Assembly: GCA_030612605.1 (NCBI GenBank)
Contig: JAUWNO010000003.1
Span: 1-23,268, forward strand
From: Armatimonadota bacterium
GTDB lineage: Bacteria; Cloacimonadota; Cloacimonadia; Cloacimonadales; TCS61
DNA length: 23,268 nt
Direction of reading: 5' to 3'
Shown: positions 15,818 through 23,268 of the stretch, piece after piece
How positions within the stretch are numbered: the first letter of the stretch is position 1
How the letters are laid out: each line of letters opens with the position of its first letter
Notes under the pieces: model-generated
Databases searched by the model: none
Told to the model about the DNA's origin: nothing
Seen by the model: the letters and a program-made list of their open reading frames with translations, nothing else
Position numbers and translations under genes: made by a program

Positions 15818-18139
15818 TCAATTCATCGGAGGAGATTTAAAAAACCAGGATCTTCTATGCAAAGATGTGCTATAAGCCCCCTGTCCCCAATCCTCATACA
15901 GTTGAGGGAAATCCGGTGGAGCTTTGGTTAAGAACCTGCAGTCATAGTTGTAGTCCTTTGCATAACCTGTTGAAGGATGCTTACCATCAAAATACCAATT
16001 CCCCAAATCCCATCTATTATCTGTAGGATGATTCAAGGGGTCACCTCCTGAGCGATGAACAAATCCCCGTCTTCTCTGGGCAATAGCACCATAATTACGA
16101 ATAGCTCCCCTTTCTGTTACTATTGTTTCAGCAGATTCGGGCCAGATAGGATTATAATGTGGATAATCTGTTCCATAAGGATATGTATAGCCAGGACCAT
16201 TATTGGGATAGGAAACAACATATCCATTAGGATCAGCAAGAGGAGGGAAAAACCCTTCGGTTGGATAACCACACATTCCATAAAGACATGGTCCCGGGTC
16301 ACCACCGTGCAATTCAAATCCCATTATATCTGGAGGAATATAAGGACTGGGAGGATATATAAATTTATGATAATCTATATATGTATAGAGTGTGTCCTGC
16401 CCTGGAGGAAGAAATACTTGATACGTAATACCTGGTCCTGGAAAAGGTCCATCAGAAACAACCAAAATACCGTTTTGGTTATAAATTTCATAAGTGTGTT
16501 CATTCTCATTTGCATATCCACTTGGAGTATATTGAGTTTCAATAATATCTCCATTCTCAACAGTAAATGTATAAGTGTTTTCACTTCCATAACACGTGAT
16601 ATCATTCAAAACTGTTTCTCCTTCCACGATTACATCTAATGATGAATCATCCCAGCCATCTCCACCTGCATCAAACAGAGTTATAGTATATTCAGCTGAA
16701 ATATATGGACTGGGGGCTTCAAAATTCGGAGTGGAACCATGAGGATGTTGATACTCAAATGTAAATATTCCGTCATAATGGCAAGCGTTATTTCCGTGAA
16801 TAAGAGGATCTCCTTCACCAATAGCAGCATAAGCTCCATAAAGGTATATATCATTACAGTTGTCGTCTCTTATTTCTTCTAACCAGGGGTCATAATGTTT
16901 ATAGCGAATAAATATCTTTTCCTCTGAAACTAAACCGAAAATATCTCTAGTATTATACTCAACACATTGACCATCAACCTCATATGCCGGTGGATTACCC
17001 GGTGTTGTTCCAATATAGGTAATGTCACCTACAATATATACATTTTCAGCAGAACACCAGGTTTGCATTCCACCGACATCACCTTCTATCCATAACTCAT
17101 TCTCTACATACACGGATTGATTATTAACAGTACCAGATGGTCCTGGAGTCCATGTCGTATCAATTACATTGATATTATTAGTCCAGATTTCATCTGCATC
17201 TTCAAACCAGTTTCCTCCTGCTGCAATTACTGCATTTGCCTGTTCATCATCTGCAGGATACCAACTGTAAACTTTAAACTCTTCAGTTTCAATATCCAAA
17301 TCTCTATAATATGATGAAAAACCAGCACCGGAAATTTTAACATAAACAGCTCTATTCTCTCTATATACAAAAGGTCTAATACCATACGTTTGAATATCTA
17401 TAGCGCTTGGTGTAAATATTTCTTCCGGAACTTCTTCAATATAACCCGGGTCAGGTAAACCTCTAAAGATTAGTTCTGTTGGCAATGTATTAACTGATCC
17501 TCCATTAGGCCAATGTAGAATATGCTCGCTTGTAGTAACCAAATCATAAAAAGTGGGCCAACCACCATTGGGTCCTCCACCACCATTTTGAATCCAGATG
17601 TCATCATTGGAATGAACCGGTCCGTTTAATACGTCGGGTCCCCAGAATTTTACAATATCATCTCCATAATGAGAATTTTCTGACTTTTCATGTTCGGTAA
17701 TATACTGAAATTTTGAAAGTGGTTTTCTGGAAAGAACCTGTACGGTATATCTTTTGATTGGGAGATTTTCAGCAAAAATAAAACTTCTGGCTCTTTTAGC
17801 TGTAATTAATGATTTCACTATAGTTTCAACATTTGTCAATGTTCTTTCGTAAATATTTGAAATTTTATAAGTAGTAGCTCGATCAGGTGTAAATATTTCA
17901 AGAGTATGGTTCTCTTGAAAATTCCCGCTAATTTCTTGAGTTATTCGCTCGGTTCTAACAGACTCGGATCTTAAAAACAATTCTTCCTGTATCATATCAT
18001 TATGATATTGAGTTTGTAAATGGTCGGTTCTAACCATACTTAATAAAGAAAGTGTTGAAACAAAAGAAATAATTATTGAAATAACTGCAACCACGAATAG
18101 AAGTACTGCCCCCTTTTCGTTTTTAAAAATCTTTTTCAT
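15818..18139 (-). CDS. Large PilX-like minor pilin with GDGW domain
   Basis: 773 aa. The start at 18139 is chosen because GGAGG lies 5 bases upstream; an ATG 12 bases earlier overlaps that site. A prepilin leader (MKKIFKNEKG, cut after G10) precedes a pilin-like hydrophobic helix (11-35). Position 5 of the mature form is Phe, not Glu, as in PilX/GspK-type proteins. After a helical region, 'FWGPDVLNGPVHSNDDIWI' (165-183 region) resembles the start of DUF4900-like pilus proteins, with matching beta segments near 340-370. Residues about 473-578 form a 'YTITLFDAGGDGWDD' domain of the kind seen in secreted Bacteroidota proteins, apparently inserted. The C-terminal part (670-773) returns to 'GAIRNYGAIAQRRRGFVHRSGGDP'. 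It may cap the pilus tip as an adhesin, replacing PilY1; inference. Last gene of the pilA block, 26 bases after pilW. Confidence 0.75.
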   Translation of the reverse strand: MKKIFKNEKGAVLLFVVAVISIIISFVSTLSLLSMVRTDHLQTQYHNDMIQEELFLRSESVRTERITQEISGNFQENHTLEIFTPDRATTYKISNIYERTLTNVETIVKSLITAKRARSFIFAENLPIKRYTVQVLSRKPLSKFQYITEHEKSENSHYGDDIVKFWGPDVLNGPVHSNDDIWIQNGGGGPNGGWPTFYDLVTTSEHILHWPNGGSVNTLPTELIFRGLPDPGYIEEVPEEIFTPSAIDIQTYGIRPFVYRENRAVYVKISGAGFSSYYRDLDIETEEFKVYSWYPADDEQANAVIAAGGNWFEDADEIWTNNINVIDTTWTPGPSGTVNNQSVYVENELWIEGDVGGMQTWCSAENVYIVGDITYIGTTPGNPPAYEVDGQCVEYNTRDIFGLVSEEKIFIRYKHYDPWLEEIRDDNCNDIYLYGAYAAIGEGDPLIHGNNACHYDGIFTFEYQHPHGSTPNFEAPSPYISAEYTITLFDAGGDGWDDSSLDVIVEGETVLNDITCYGSENTYTFTVENGDIIETQYTPSGYANENEHTYEIYNQNGILVVSDGPFPGPGITYQVFLPPGQDTLYTYIDYHKFIYPPSPYIPPDIMGFELHGGDPGPCLYGMCGYPTEGFFPPLADPNGYVVSYPNNGPGYTYPYGTDYPHYNPIWPESAETIVTERGAIRNYGAIAQRRRGFVHRSGGDPLNHPTDNRWDLGNWYFDGKHPSTGYAKDYNYDCRFLTKAPPDFPQLYEDWGQGAYSTSLHRRSWFFKSPPMN

Positions 18140-18165
18140 AACAACCTCCATAAATAATGTTGGCT

Positions 18166-18795
18166 TTAATTGATAAAAACAGATGTTTCGAATTTAATTT
18201 TTTTTGTATTCATTCGAATATCATCTGCAGTAGATTGTTCAGTTCTTTTTTCCCTGAAACGAACCTGTGCTTCCATATTTATCCCTAATAATGACACTCT
18301 TCCTTCATACGATTTTATAGGATAAAAAGTCATAACAGGATTCAATATTTTGAATCGTGGTTTACCATTTATTTTCTTATCACCTGTAGGAAAAATAAGA
18401 ACATTATTATACGATTTTGTGCCATAATTTCCAGATACTCTTAAATATCCTTGTTGATCAATATAAAACTTACTATAATACGGTAATGCCGGAGTATCTT
18501 GAACTGATCTTATTAATACAGCACTTTGAGTAAGATCTAGAGTTACTTGTTTTGCTGAAATAAGACCGATTAATCCTTCGCCTTCGGTTACAGAGGATGT
18601 TGCATATCCATGTCTCATTATCTCTATAGCCATAAACAGCTCATCTTGAAGTTGAGTAAAAAGTTTGGTTTCTTCATAAGTTTTTAAAAAATTTAAGACC
18701 CCAATAATTAGAATAACAAAAACCAGTAAAGAAAGAGGTAGTGAAACAACTAATTCAGCTAAGGAGTAACCTTTCTGATTAGACAAGCATTTCAT
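18166..18795 (-). CDS. PilW/GspJ-like minor prepilin
   Basis: 209 aa. The prepilin leader ends at G9 (NQKG), followed by YSLAELVVSLPLSLLV with Glu at mature position 5 and a pilin helix to about residue 33. The remainder is a beta-rich globular domain with no recognised motif. The length and the order after a PilV/GspI-like gene fit PilW/GspJ. The start ATG overlaps the upstream stop as ATGA; only a weak CAGG lies before it, so translation is coupled. It would join the priming complex at the pilus tip. Confidence 0.8.
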   Translation of the reverse strand: MKCLSNQKGYSLAELVVSLPLSLLVFVILIIGVLNFLKTYEETKLFTQLQDELFMAIEIMRHGYATSSVTEGEGLIGLISAKQVTLDLTQSAVLIRSVQDTPALPYYSKFYIDQQGYLRVSGNYGTKSYNNVLIFPTGDKKINGKPRFKILNPVMTFYPIKSYEGRVSLLGINMEAQVRFREKRTEQSTADDIRMNTKKIKFETSVFIN

Positions 18796-19256
18796 ATATC
18801 AGACCTGAAATAATAATCTTCCCGGAGAACTAAGGTTTGTTTCTTATTAGTTGGACTACCGTAGATATTAAGTGGTCCTTCTTTCCAGGTTGCGGTTATA
18901 ATCACTTTTTTGTAAACATAGTTGATGATGGTGGTACTATATGACAGAGATTTTGTAATTGAATAATTGGCAATCAATGGAAAGTTATCTCTTTCATCCA
19001 ATACAAAGGTGCCTTCCTTTCCACTTGGAATATCAATATTAGGCTCTCCAACACTAATTCTATTATGCCATTTCAATTCTTCCAATAATGCCGTAGCCTT
19101 AAGTAAGGCAACACGATAATGATAGTTTTCATTTGCCTTGTTACGAGCATAAAAAGAACTAATGAAAAGACCTGTAAGACTTACTGTGACAATCCCTAAA
19201 ACAACGATTGCTTGAACGAGACCAAAACCTTTTTCAGAATCAAGATTTCCAAACAT
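18792..19256 (-). CDS. PilV/GspI-like minor prepilin with Gln at position 5
   Basis: 154 aa. Leader MFGNLDSEKG (cut after G10), then FGLVQAIVVLGIVTVSLTGLF. The usual Glu5 is Gln (residue 15). A helix rich in 'ALLKATALLEELKW' follows, typical of PilV/GspI, and a small beta domain. The start shares one base with the pilT stop (TAATG), and the end overlaps the next gene by 4 nt. Glu5 normally helps pilins dock and pair in the membrane, so its loss suggests a capping rather than shaft position; inference. Confidence 0.8.
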   Translation of the reverse strand: MFGNLDSEKGFGLVQAIVVLGIVTVSLTGLFISSFYARNKANENYHYRVALLKATALLEELKWHNRISVGEPNIDIPSGKEGTFVLDERDNFPLIANYSITKSLSYSTTIINYVYKKVIITATWKEGPLNIYGSPTNKKQTLVLREDYYFRSDI

Positions 19257-20311
19257 TAAAATCCCACACCTGTAGCGAACATTTTAGGATTATCTGCAAC
19301 CTGTTCCGCAATCATTCGGTCGAGTAATCCATTCATAACATGATTGAATAATGACTGGTCGAGAGTCTGCATTCCCTGTTTTGTTCCGGATTGAATCACA
19401 GAAGGAATCTGATAGGTCTTTTCTTCTCTGATAAGATTTTTCACAGCAGCATTGGCAATCATGATTTCCAATGCCGGAACTCGTCCACCACCATCTTTCA
19501 AAGGTAACAAAGTTTGAGCAATAACTGCCTGCAAAGATTCAGACAGCATGGAACGTACTTGAGATTGCTGTTCTTTGGGAAACATATCGATAATACGGTC
19601 GATAGATTTGGTAGCACTACTTGTATGAAGTGTAGCCAAAACAAGATGTCCTGTTTCCGCAGCAGTAAGAGCCAGAGAAACTGTTTCCAGGTCACGCATC
19701 TCACCTACCAGGATTACATCCGGATCCTCACGCAGAGCAGAACGTAAAGCAGCAGTAAAAGACCAAGTATCATGTCCTAATTCCCGCTGGTTTATCAATG
19801 AATTTTTACTAGAATGAACAAACTCTATTGGATCTTCAATAGTAATGATGTGACAATGTTTGTGATCATTGATATAATCCACCATTGTTGCTAATGTCGT
19901 AGATTTTCCGCTGCCTGTAGGTCCGGTTACTAATATCAATCCTCTTTGACGCATTGCCAGACGACTTAATATTTCCGGTAGATTCAGTTCATCAAAATTC
20001 TTAATCTCATTTGGAATTACACGAAATGCCACACCTAATCCGTTAACCTGGTGAAAGGCATTAACACGAAAACGGGTTTCATCGGAAAGTTTGGTGGAAA
20101 AGTCGATTTCCAACTTTTCTTTAAACAGCACGCGCTGAGATTTGTTCATCGTACTGAAAATGAGATCTTCAACTTCCTTTTCGCTGAATCTGTGCAAATT
20201 CAATTTTCTCATCTGTCCGTGAACACGAACCATGGGAATCGAACCGGCACTTATATGAAGGTCAGAAGCATCTGCATCAACAGTAAACTTTAAAAGTTCC
20301 TGTATTGTCAA
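19256..20311 (-). CDS. pilT: Pilus retraction ATPase PilT
   Basis: 351 aa, normal PilT length. It powers pilus depolymerisation and so twitching and DNA uptake. Walker A GPTGSGKST (130-138), Asp box TIEDPIEF, Walker B with DPDVILVGEMRD (197-207), His box ETGHLVLATLHTSS, and 'AVKNLIREEK' (289-298), the counterpart of the AIRNLIRE motif specific to PilT. The start codon is TTG at 20311, supported by GGAGGTG 5 bases upstream and by the family's 'ELLKFTVDADASDLHIS' N-terminus. It lies 14 bases after pilA, so pilin and retraction motor share a transcript. Function is sure. Confidence 0.95.
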   Translation of the reverse strand: MTIQELLKFTVDADASDLHISAGSIPMVRVHGQMRKLNLHRFSEKEVEDLIFSTMNKSQRVLFKEKLEIDFSTKLSDETRFRVNAFHQVNGLGVAFRVIPNEIKNFDELNLPEILSRLAMRQRGLILVTGPTGSGKSTTLATMVDYINDHKHCHIITIEDPIEFVHSSKNSLINQRELGHDTWSFTAALRSALREDPDVILVGEMRDLETVSLALTAAETGHLVLATLHTSSATKSIDRIIDMFPKEQQSQVRSMLSESLQAVIAQTLLPLKDGGGRVPALEIMIANAAVKNLIREEKTYQIPSVIQSGTKQGMQTLDQSLFNHVMNGLLDRMIAEQVADNPKMFATGVGF

Positions 20312-20325
20312 AAAACACCTCCGAT

Positions 20326-20754
20326 TTAATCGATAATCTCTTCTTCATCAATTTCTTCATCAATACCATAACCATGGTATTCAGCTTCATCAACATCATA
20401 CCAGACCTGTTTTCCTTCACCTTCAGGAAATTCTGATGTGGAAGTTGCAACATATTTTTTAGGTGGATTACCAATAACTTCAAATTCCCAGTTTTTCTCT
20501 GTAGCTTTACCAAGTTTGGCCTCTTTCATAGCTTCTTCGATAGTATAATTGTCTGTGTTTCCATAGGTTTGATAATGAACTCGATAAGTACTGCGAATTG
20601 CTGCGATGGCAGATTGTGCTTCTGTTGCTCTTGCTTTCTGCACATAGCTCATGTAAATAGGAACAGCAATAGCAGCCAAAATCGCAATTATCACAACCAC
20701 AACCAACAATTCAATAAGACTGAATCCTTTCTTGTTTTTCACTTTTTCGAACAT
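20326..20754 (-). CDS. pilA: Major type IV pilin PilA
   Basis: 142 aa, mature length 132. A ten-residue leader (MFEKVKNKKG) is cut before FSLIELLVVVVIIAILAAIA, a textbook pilin N-terminus with Glu5 and Pro22 in 'VPIYMSYVQKAR'. The globular part is small and has no cysteine, so no disulfide D-loop. The last 12 residues (131-142) include eight acidic ones, giving a strongly negative tail. GGAGG lies 4 bases before the ATG. It is the first gene of the block and is preceded by a sigma-54-like promoter. Being the only complete pilin with a canonical N-terminus and a strong start, it is the likely shaft subunit; inference. Confidence 0.93.
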   Translation of the reverse strand: MFEKVKNKKGFSLIELLVVVVIIAILAAIAVPIYMSYVQKARATEAQSAIAAIRSTYRVHYQTYGNTDNYTIEEAMKEAKLGKATEKNWEFEVIGNPPKKYVATSTSEFPEGEGKQVWYDVDEAEYHGYGIDEEIDEEEIID

Positions 20755-20806
20755 TCTTCCTCCTTGATATTCGAATGATAAATCATTTTTTCTTTATTTA
20801 TTTTGA

Positions 20807-20822
20807 AGCAAATGACATTCCA
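20807..20822 (-). promoter_or_regulatory. Sigma-54-type promoter for pilA
   Basis: The minus strand reads TGGAATGTCATTTGCT against the consensus TGGCACG-N4-TTGC(A/T), with GG and GC exactly 10 bases apart and two mismatches. The predicted start near 20797 gives a leader of about 43 bases with GGAGG before the pilA ATG. Sigma-54 control of pilA is known in Pseudomonas, Myxococcus and Geobacter. No regulator gene is visible here. Confidence 0.6.
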
Positions 20823-21122
20823 ACTTTTTTTTTTAATTGTTTATTGTCAAAAAAAAAAGCTTTAACTTAAAAAAATAATTGATACTCATCTAAAATACAT
20901 AATTTTAGACCTGTTTAAAAGAAATGATTTCAGAATCAAAGATAACTTACATTTTCTTGAAAATTTCCAATTACTTACTATTTGAAGAAAAAAACTATTC
21001 CCTTTTTGCATATAAAAAAAAAACTATTAACATCAGTGTAAATTTACTTTACAGTTTGGAAAGAAGCCCGGAATAAACTTATTAAGTTTCAAAACTCAAA
21101 AAGTTTAGAATCCTCGCAATTA

Positions 21123-21143
21123 TGCAATATCACGGATATTGCA
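21123..21143. terminator. Perfect 9-bp palindrome after the deiminase gene
   Basis: TGCAATATC-ACG-GATATTGCA lies about 40 bases past the stop of the minus-strand gene at 21184. It may slow or end transcription, but no T-run follows directly, so the terminator call is tentative. Confidence 0.4.
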
Positions 21144-21182
21144 CTCCAAAATTCTACTCCAAAATTCTACTCCAAAACTCCA
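21144..21182. repeat. Three tandem 13-nt units
   Basis: CTCCAAAATTCTA occurs twice without change (21144-21156, 21157-21169), and a third unit CTCCAAAACTCCA (21170-21182) has two changes. It ends one base before the deiminase gene's stop codon. No function is visible. Confidence 0.8.
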
Positions 21183-21183
21183 A

Positions 21184-23268
21184 TTATTTCATGAGGATCA
21201 TTTTCTTTACTGAAATGATTTTATCTCCAACTTTCAATTTATAGAAATATATTCCCGAACCAACAGGTTGGTTGTTATCATCCTTTCCATTCCAAGTTAT
21301 GGAGTAGCCAACTCCGTCGGCTTTTGTGACGAGAGACTCGTCACACTCCAAAGCTTTAATTTTCTGCCCTTTAATATTATAAATACAAATCTCTGTGTTC
21401 TCCGTGCTCTCTGTGGTTGAGAAAGAAATAGTAGTTTCCGGATTGAACGGATTCGGGTAATTACCTAATAACTCAGTAAGTTGCGGACTACAATCATCAT
21501 CAGAATCTACATTTTCTTCTACAATTAGAATCACAGAAACAATCACAAGAGGTTCGTCCGGATCGTTTGAATTTATGAAGATTGAACCTTCATAAGTTCC
21601 TGGTTCTAACTGAACGGCAGAACAAGTTAAACTTACTAATACATTCATTCCAGGAGCAATTGTACCTGCTACCGGTTCAACAAGAAGCCACTGTTCCTGC
21701 TCAATTAGAATTGTAAAATTCAAATCAATATTCGTTGCCTGATGTCCGCCATCTCCCCAGGTATCTTCGATCCAGATTTTCCAATTTCCTTCAATTTGTT
21801 CTCCCATGAAATCATCCAAATCAACCTGATATGTTCCATCAGTTTGTCCGGCAGCTATCATTCCAGTTGTACCGTCAGGAGATTCCATCCAGAAAGAACC
21901 TTCCGTTGGATAATTATCAGTATCCCAAGTATATTCAACCTGAAGCTCAGCAATTTCACCAACATCAGAAATCAGCAAATCTGTCCATCCCAGTTCTGTG
22001 TAAGTATTATAATTGTAAGAAGAACCGGAAGGACTATCAGGCACATCATAACTGACTTCTTCGGGAATTGCAGTAGAAAAGGCTATGGCATAATTTAAAT
22101 CTGCTCCTCCAATATTTGATATGGTAAATTCGTCTGATACAGAACCTCCAACAAAACAATTTAAATTAAGTTGCAGAGGATCCACCACAATATCAGGATA
22201 AAGCGGCATTCCAACAAAGAAAACATGAGGATCCGGAGCACCGATATAAGGATGATCCATGCTTCGTCCGGATTCATCAGCAGCATGAATATAATAGGCA
22301 ATTTCGCTTCCCAGAGCTTGACCGGGAATGATTGCCTTATAAGTATCTCCTACTTCATAAGACATATCTAAAGAAATAAAATCTCCTCCATTCACTCTAT
22401 AAAAAACTTTCATTGAATCAGGGTAAACCGCTTCACCGCTGTAAGGAATGACATCTGTTAGAATTTCGTACTCATTTTGAACAGGTGCATTTCCTAAGAT
22501 TGGTAAATGTTTTACAAACAGCATTCCTCTATCAGCAGTTCCTTTGGTTCTGCAATGAAGTGCATCTGTTGACTGCCAGGTTCCTGTAAAACCAAGAATT
22601 TCGTATCCGGGCATTGCATCTTCATAAGATGCTAAAGCAGCATCATCCCAGGAAGAACCAGTAATGGGAACCAGAACTTTTTTATTCAAAATCAGAGAAT
22701 TCGTGTAAGGTTGATTTTGTGGAGTATAAACTCGATAAACCTGGAACAAATTTCCATAAGGAGAAACCTGCTCTGAGAAATATTGAGCTGTTGCTTCGAT
22801 TTCATCATATTGCGGGTGAGATTCTGCAACTGAACGAATCATAACTTTATCAAAATCCAGGAATTTTCCCCAGCAATCAATATGATCAATATAAGTATTA
22901 TTCGGATCAGGCACAACATGATAGGTTTGAATTCCCAGATAATCCTCAACGAGCTGAGCAACATCTTCATGGGAAAGAGAAGGATTCTCTTCCCAGACCA
23001 ATTCAGTTGACGCAGAAATTCCCAAACCAGCAGTCATACAATTTCCACCTGTATGAATCAAGTCCATCCCAAAAAGCTCTATTCCCAGAAAATTTGCCAT
23101 TTCTATAGGAATATCATTATCGTTTGGTCGTGGACGATTGTATGGAAAGTTTACAATTCCAACTTCATTGTTGCCATCAACAACATACCATGGACCATAA
23201 TCTCTTGTCCAATATGTATCTGAAGGAGCAAGCAGGAAATTGAAATTATCCGGATTCATACCATAAGA
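21184..23268 (-). CDS. Secreted peptidylarginine/agmatine deiminase-type protein with sorting domain (5' end outside window)
   Basis: The frame is open to the edge, so the N-terminus and signal peptide are missing. Residues are counted from the ATG at 23259; 691 follow it. The deiminase domain (to about 250) shows RDYGPW (19-24), GGN (71-73), HID (126-128), N187 and LHCRT (234-238). D20, H126, D128, N187 and C236 would be the active-site set; the first four have the spacing I recall for Porphyromonas PAD (D130, H236, D238, N297). Then come an Ig-like domain (about 262-350), choice-of-anchor-type beta segments (355-400 and 520-582) around a P-domain-like module (about 428-518, 'DLDDFMGEQIEGNWKIWIED'), and the sorting tail with NYPNPFNPET (600-609). 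It would deiminate a guanidino substrate outside the cell; peptide or small molecule cannot be told. The tail has two in-frame repeat-like segments. Confidence 0.8.
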   Translation of the reverse strand, partial: SYGMNPDNFNFLLAPSDTYWTRDYGPWYVVDGNNEVGIVNFPYNRPRPNDNDIPIEMANFLGIELFGMDLIHTGGNCMTAGLGISASTELVWEENPSLSHEDVAQLVEDYLGIQTYHVVPDPNNTYIDHIDCWGKFLDFDKVMIRSVAESHPQYDEIEATAQYFSEQVSPYGNLFQVYRVYTPQNQPYTNSLILNKKVLVPITGSSWDDAALASYEDAMPGYEILGFTGTWQSTDALHCRTKGTADRGMLFVKHLPILGNAPVQNEYEILTDVIPYSGEAVYPDSMKVFYRVNGGDFISLDMSYEVGDTYKAIIPGQALGSEIAYYIHAADESGRSMDHPYIGAPDPHVFFVGMPLYPDIVVDPLQLNLNCFVGGSVSDEFTISNIGGADLNYAIAFSTAIPEEVSYDVPDSPSGSSYNYNTYTELGWTDLLISDVGEIAELQVEYTWDTDNYPTEGSFWMESPDGTTGMIAAGQTDGTYQVDLDDFMGEQIEGNWKIWIEDTWGDGGHQATNIDLNFTILIEQEQWLLVEPVAGTIAPGMNVLVSLTCSAVQLEPGTYEGSIFINSNDPDEPLVIVSVILIVEENVDSDDDCSPQLTELLGNYPNPFNPETTISFSTTESTENTEICIYNIKGQKIKALECDESLVTKADGVGYSITWNGKDDNNQPVGSGIYFYKLKVGDKIISVKKMILMK
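21287..21357 (-). repeat. 71-nt block with hairpins inside the coding sequence, copy 2
   Basis: This is the partner of 1221-1291 (67 of 71 identical). The second hairpin GTGACGAG-AGA-CTCGTCAC (21326-21344) is intact; the first has one mismatch (GCCAAC / GTCGGC). It encodes the same 'DESLVTKADGVGYS' at residues 640-653. Confidence 0.65.
21391..21420 (-). repeat. 30-nt AACCAC-type repeat inside the coding sequence, copy 2
   Basis: The minus strand reads TCAACCACAGAGAGCA then CGGAGAACACAGAG, encoding STTESTENTE at residues 614-623, directly before ICIYNIKGQK. It aligns with 1325-1354 at 19 of 30 bases, in the same frame and domain position, and follows the rhythm of the intergenic repeats at 4226 and 4368. 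Confidence 0.5.

Larger units (their letters stand above)
20755..21183. other. Very AT-rich gap upstream of pilA
   Basis: About 430 bases without a gene. It has long A or T runs (20825-20868 and 20991-21020) and holds the pilA promoter (20807-20822). A sigma-70-like TTGACA on the minus strand (20845-20850) has no good partner at the right distance. An AAACTCAAAAAGTTT hairpin lies at about 21091-21105. The right end carries a palindrome and tandem repeat next to the deiminase gene's stop. The A-tracts could bend DNA to help an upstream activator; inference. Confidence 0.55.

Noticed and set aside
18140..18151. Earlier ATG for the PilX-like gene
   Set aside because: It overlaps the GGAGG that serves the ATG at 18139, and the later start gives a normal prepilin leader.
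5569..20754. Type II secretion system instead of a pilus
   Set aside because: PilM, PilN, PilO and a PilT with the AIRNLIRE-like motif are present, and GspL/GspM forms are not. The short secretin and membrane-anchored PilP-like protein are the only type II-like traits.
20326..20754. Short conductive-type pilin
   Set aside because: The mature pilin is 132 aa with a globular part, unlike the roughly 60-aa Geobacter-type pilin.
20845..20850. TTGACA as a sigma-70 -35 box for pilA
   Set aside because: No acceptable -10 box lies 16-18 bases downstream; A-runs occupy the place.

Overview
The window looks like a chromosomal segment of a diderm bacterium of the Cloacimonadota type or a close relative in the wider Bacteroidota/FCB assemblage. 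The clues are AT-rich DNA, two large secreted proteins ending in a FlgD-like sorting domain (core 'NYPNPFNPET'), and many dispersed palindromic repeats between and inside genes. The taxonomic call is inference; no rRNA or other marker is present. Every gene except a broken transposase at the left edge lies on the minus strand.

The core (about 4.7-20.8 kb) is a nearly complete type IVa pilus locus in three blocks, in transcription order from right to left. Block 1 is pilA-pilT-pilV-like-pilW-like-pilX-like (20754 to 15818): major pilin, retraction ATPase and three minor pilin-like proteins, preceded by a good sigma-54-type promoter match. Block 2 is pilM-pilN-pilO-pilP-like-pilQ-large Ig-repeat lipoprotein-pilB-pilC (15564 to 5569): inner-membrane alignment complex, secretin, extension ATPase and platform protein, closed by an intrinsic terminator. 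Block 3 is pilD (5502 to 4708), the prepilin peptidase. Tight spacing, 1-4 nt overlaps and ribosome binding sites inside upstream stop regions support co-translation. PilM and PilT favour a retractile pilus over a type II secretion system. Unusual parts are a 928-aa Ig-repeat lipoprotein between pilQ and pilB, a 773-aa pilin-like protein carrying a GDGW domain, two minor pilins without Glu5, a membrane-anchored PilP equivalent, a short secretin, and a PilB whose N-terminus has two 24-residue MshEN-type (cyclic-di-GMP) motifs.

On either side lie secreted multidomain proteins. On the left (1121-4207) is a 1028-aa adhesin-like protein. On the right (21184 to the window edge, cut at its N-terminus) is a peptidylarginine/agmatine deiminase-type enzyme with Ig-like, P-domain-like and sorting domains; its domain plan recalls secreted bacterial PADs.

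The gaps (463-1120, 4208-4707, 15565-15817, 20755-21183) hold hairpins and dispersed repeats. The most unusual observation is that two sequence types that look like these repeats also occur in frame inside the sorting domains of both secreted proteins: a 71-nt block with two hairpins, and a 30-nt AACC(A/G)C-type repeat.
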